Below are positions 12,147 through 12,150 of a DNA stretch of 12,150 nt, piece after piece. The notes beneath the pieces were generated by a model. The model made no database searches. It saw nothing but the letters and a program-made list of their open reading frames with translations, and had not been told where the DNA came from. Position 1 is the first letter of the stretch; each line of letters starts with the position of its first letter. This DNA is from Planctomycetales bacterium (GTDB lineage Bacteria > Planctomycetota > Phycisphaerae > SM23-33). The translations under genes and the position numbers were made by a program. The stretch spans positions 1-12,150 of the forward strand of contig DAOVLV010000017.1 of assembly GCA_030631085.1 (NCBI GenBank). Direction: 5' to 3'.

Positions 12147-12150
12147 TAGC

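Overview
The window looks like a planctomycete chromosome segment, probably Phycisphaerae-like. The clues are a PEP-CTERM exported protein, a protein resembling the planctomycete family DUF6677, a DUF2752 membrane protein, double-domain LPS-type kinases, an RsbU-type phosphatase, and several dispersed intergenic and intragenic repeats of the kind I associate with planctomycete and other environmental genomes. The taxonomic call is an inference from protein families, not from a marker gene.

Layout. A truncated gene leaves the left edge on the minus strand. It faces a long plus-strand run across a divergent pair of sigma70-like promoters (309-403). The run (about 418-6111) is packed with 4-nt overlaps and short gaps: DUF2752 membrane protein, two tandem paralogous lipoproteins, a stand-alone C-terminal half of a GT4-like glycosyltransferase, a fusion of two Kdo/WaaP-like kinase domains, a family 9 (heptosyltransferase-like) glycosyltransferase and a DUF192 lipoprotein. 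I read it as a cell-envelope operon that builds or decorates a lipopolysaccharide core.

Next comes a toxin-antitoxin patch: hicB-hicA on plus with its own promoter, converging on a minus-strand mntA-like nucleotidyltransferase. The expected HEPN partner of mntA survives only as about 20 codons. A PP2C/SpoIIE phosphatase with a degenerate N-terminal receiver-like domain follows. Then comes a 308-bp repeat-filled gap, the DUF6677-like protein and a small two-helix membrane protein. An intrinsic terminator separates them from a minus-strand PEP-CTERM gene, which has a perfect-consensus sigma70 promoter and a leader of about 200 nt. The window closes with minus-strand purQ.

The most unusual observations are: a 30-nt near-perfect palindrome occupying exactly ten codons of the first kinase domain; the decayed mntA-hepT pair next to hicBA; the tandem lipoprotein paralogues; and a glycosyltransferase gene that has only the nucleotide-sugar-binding half. 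I see no CRISPR array, rRNA, tRNA, transposase or prophage gene.
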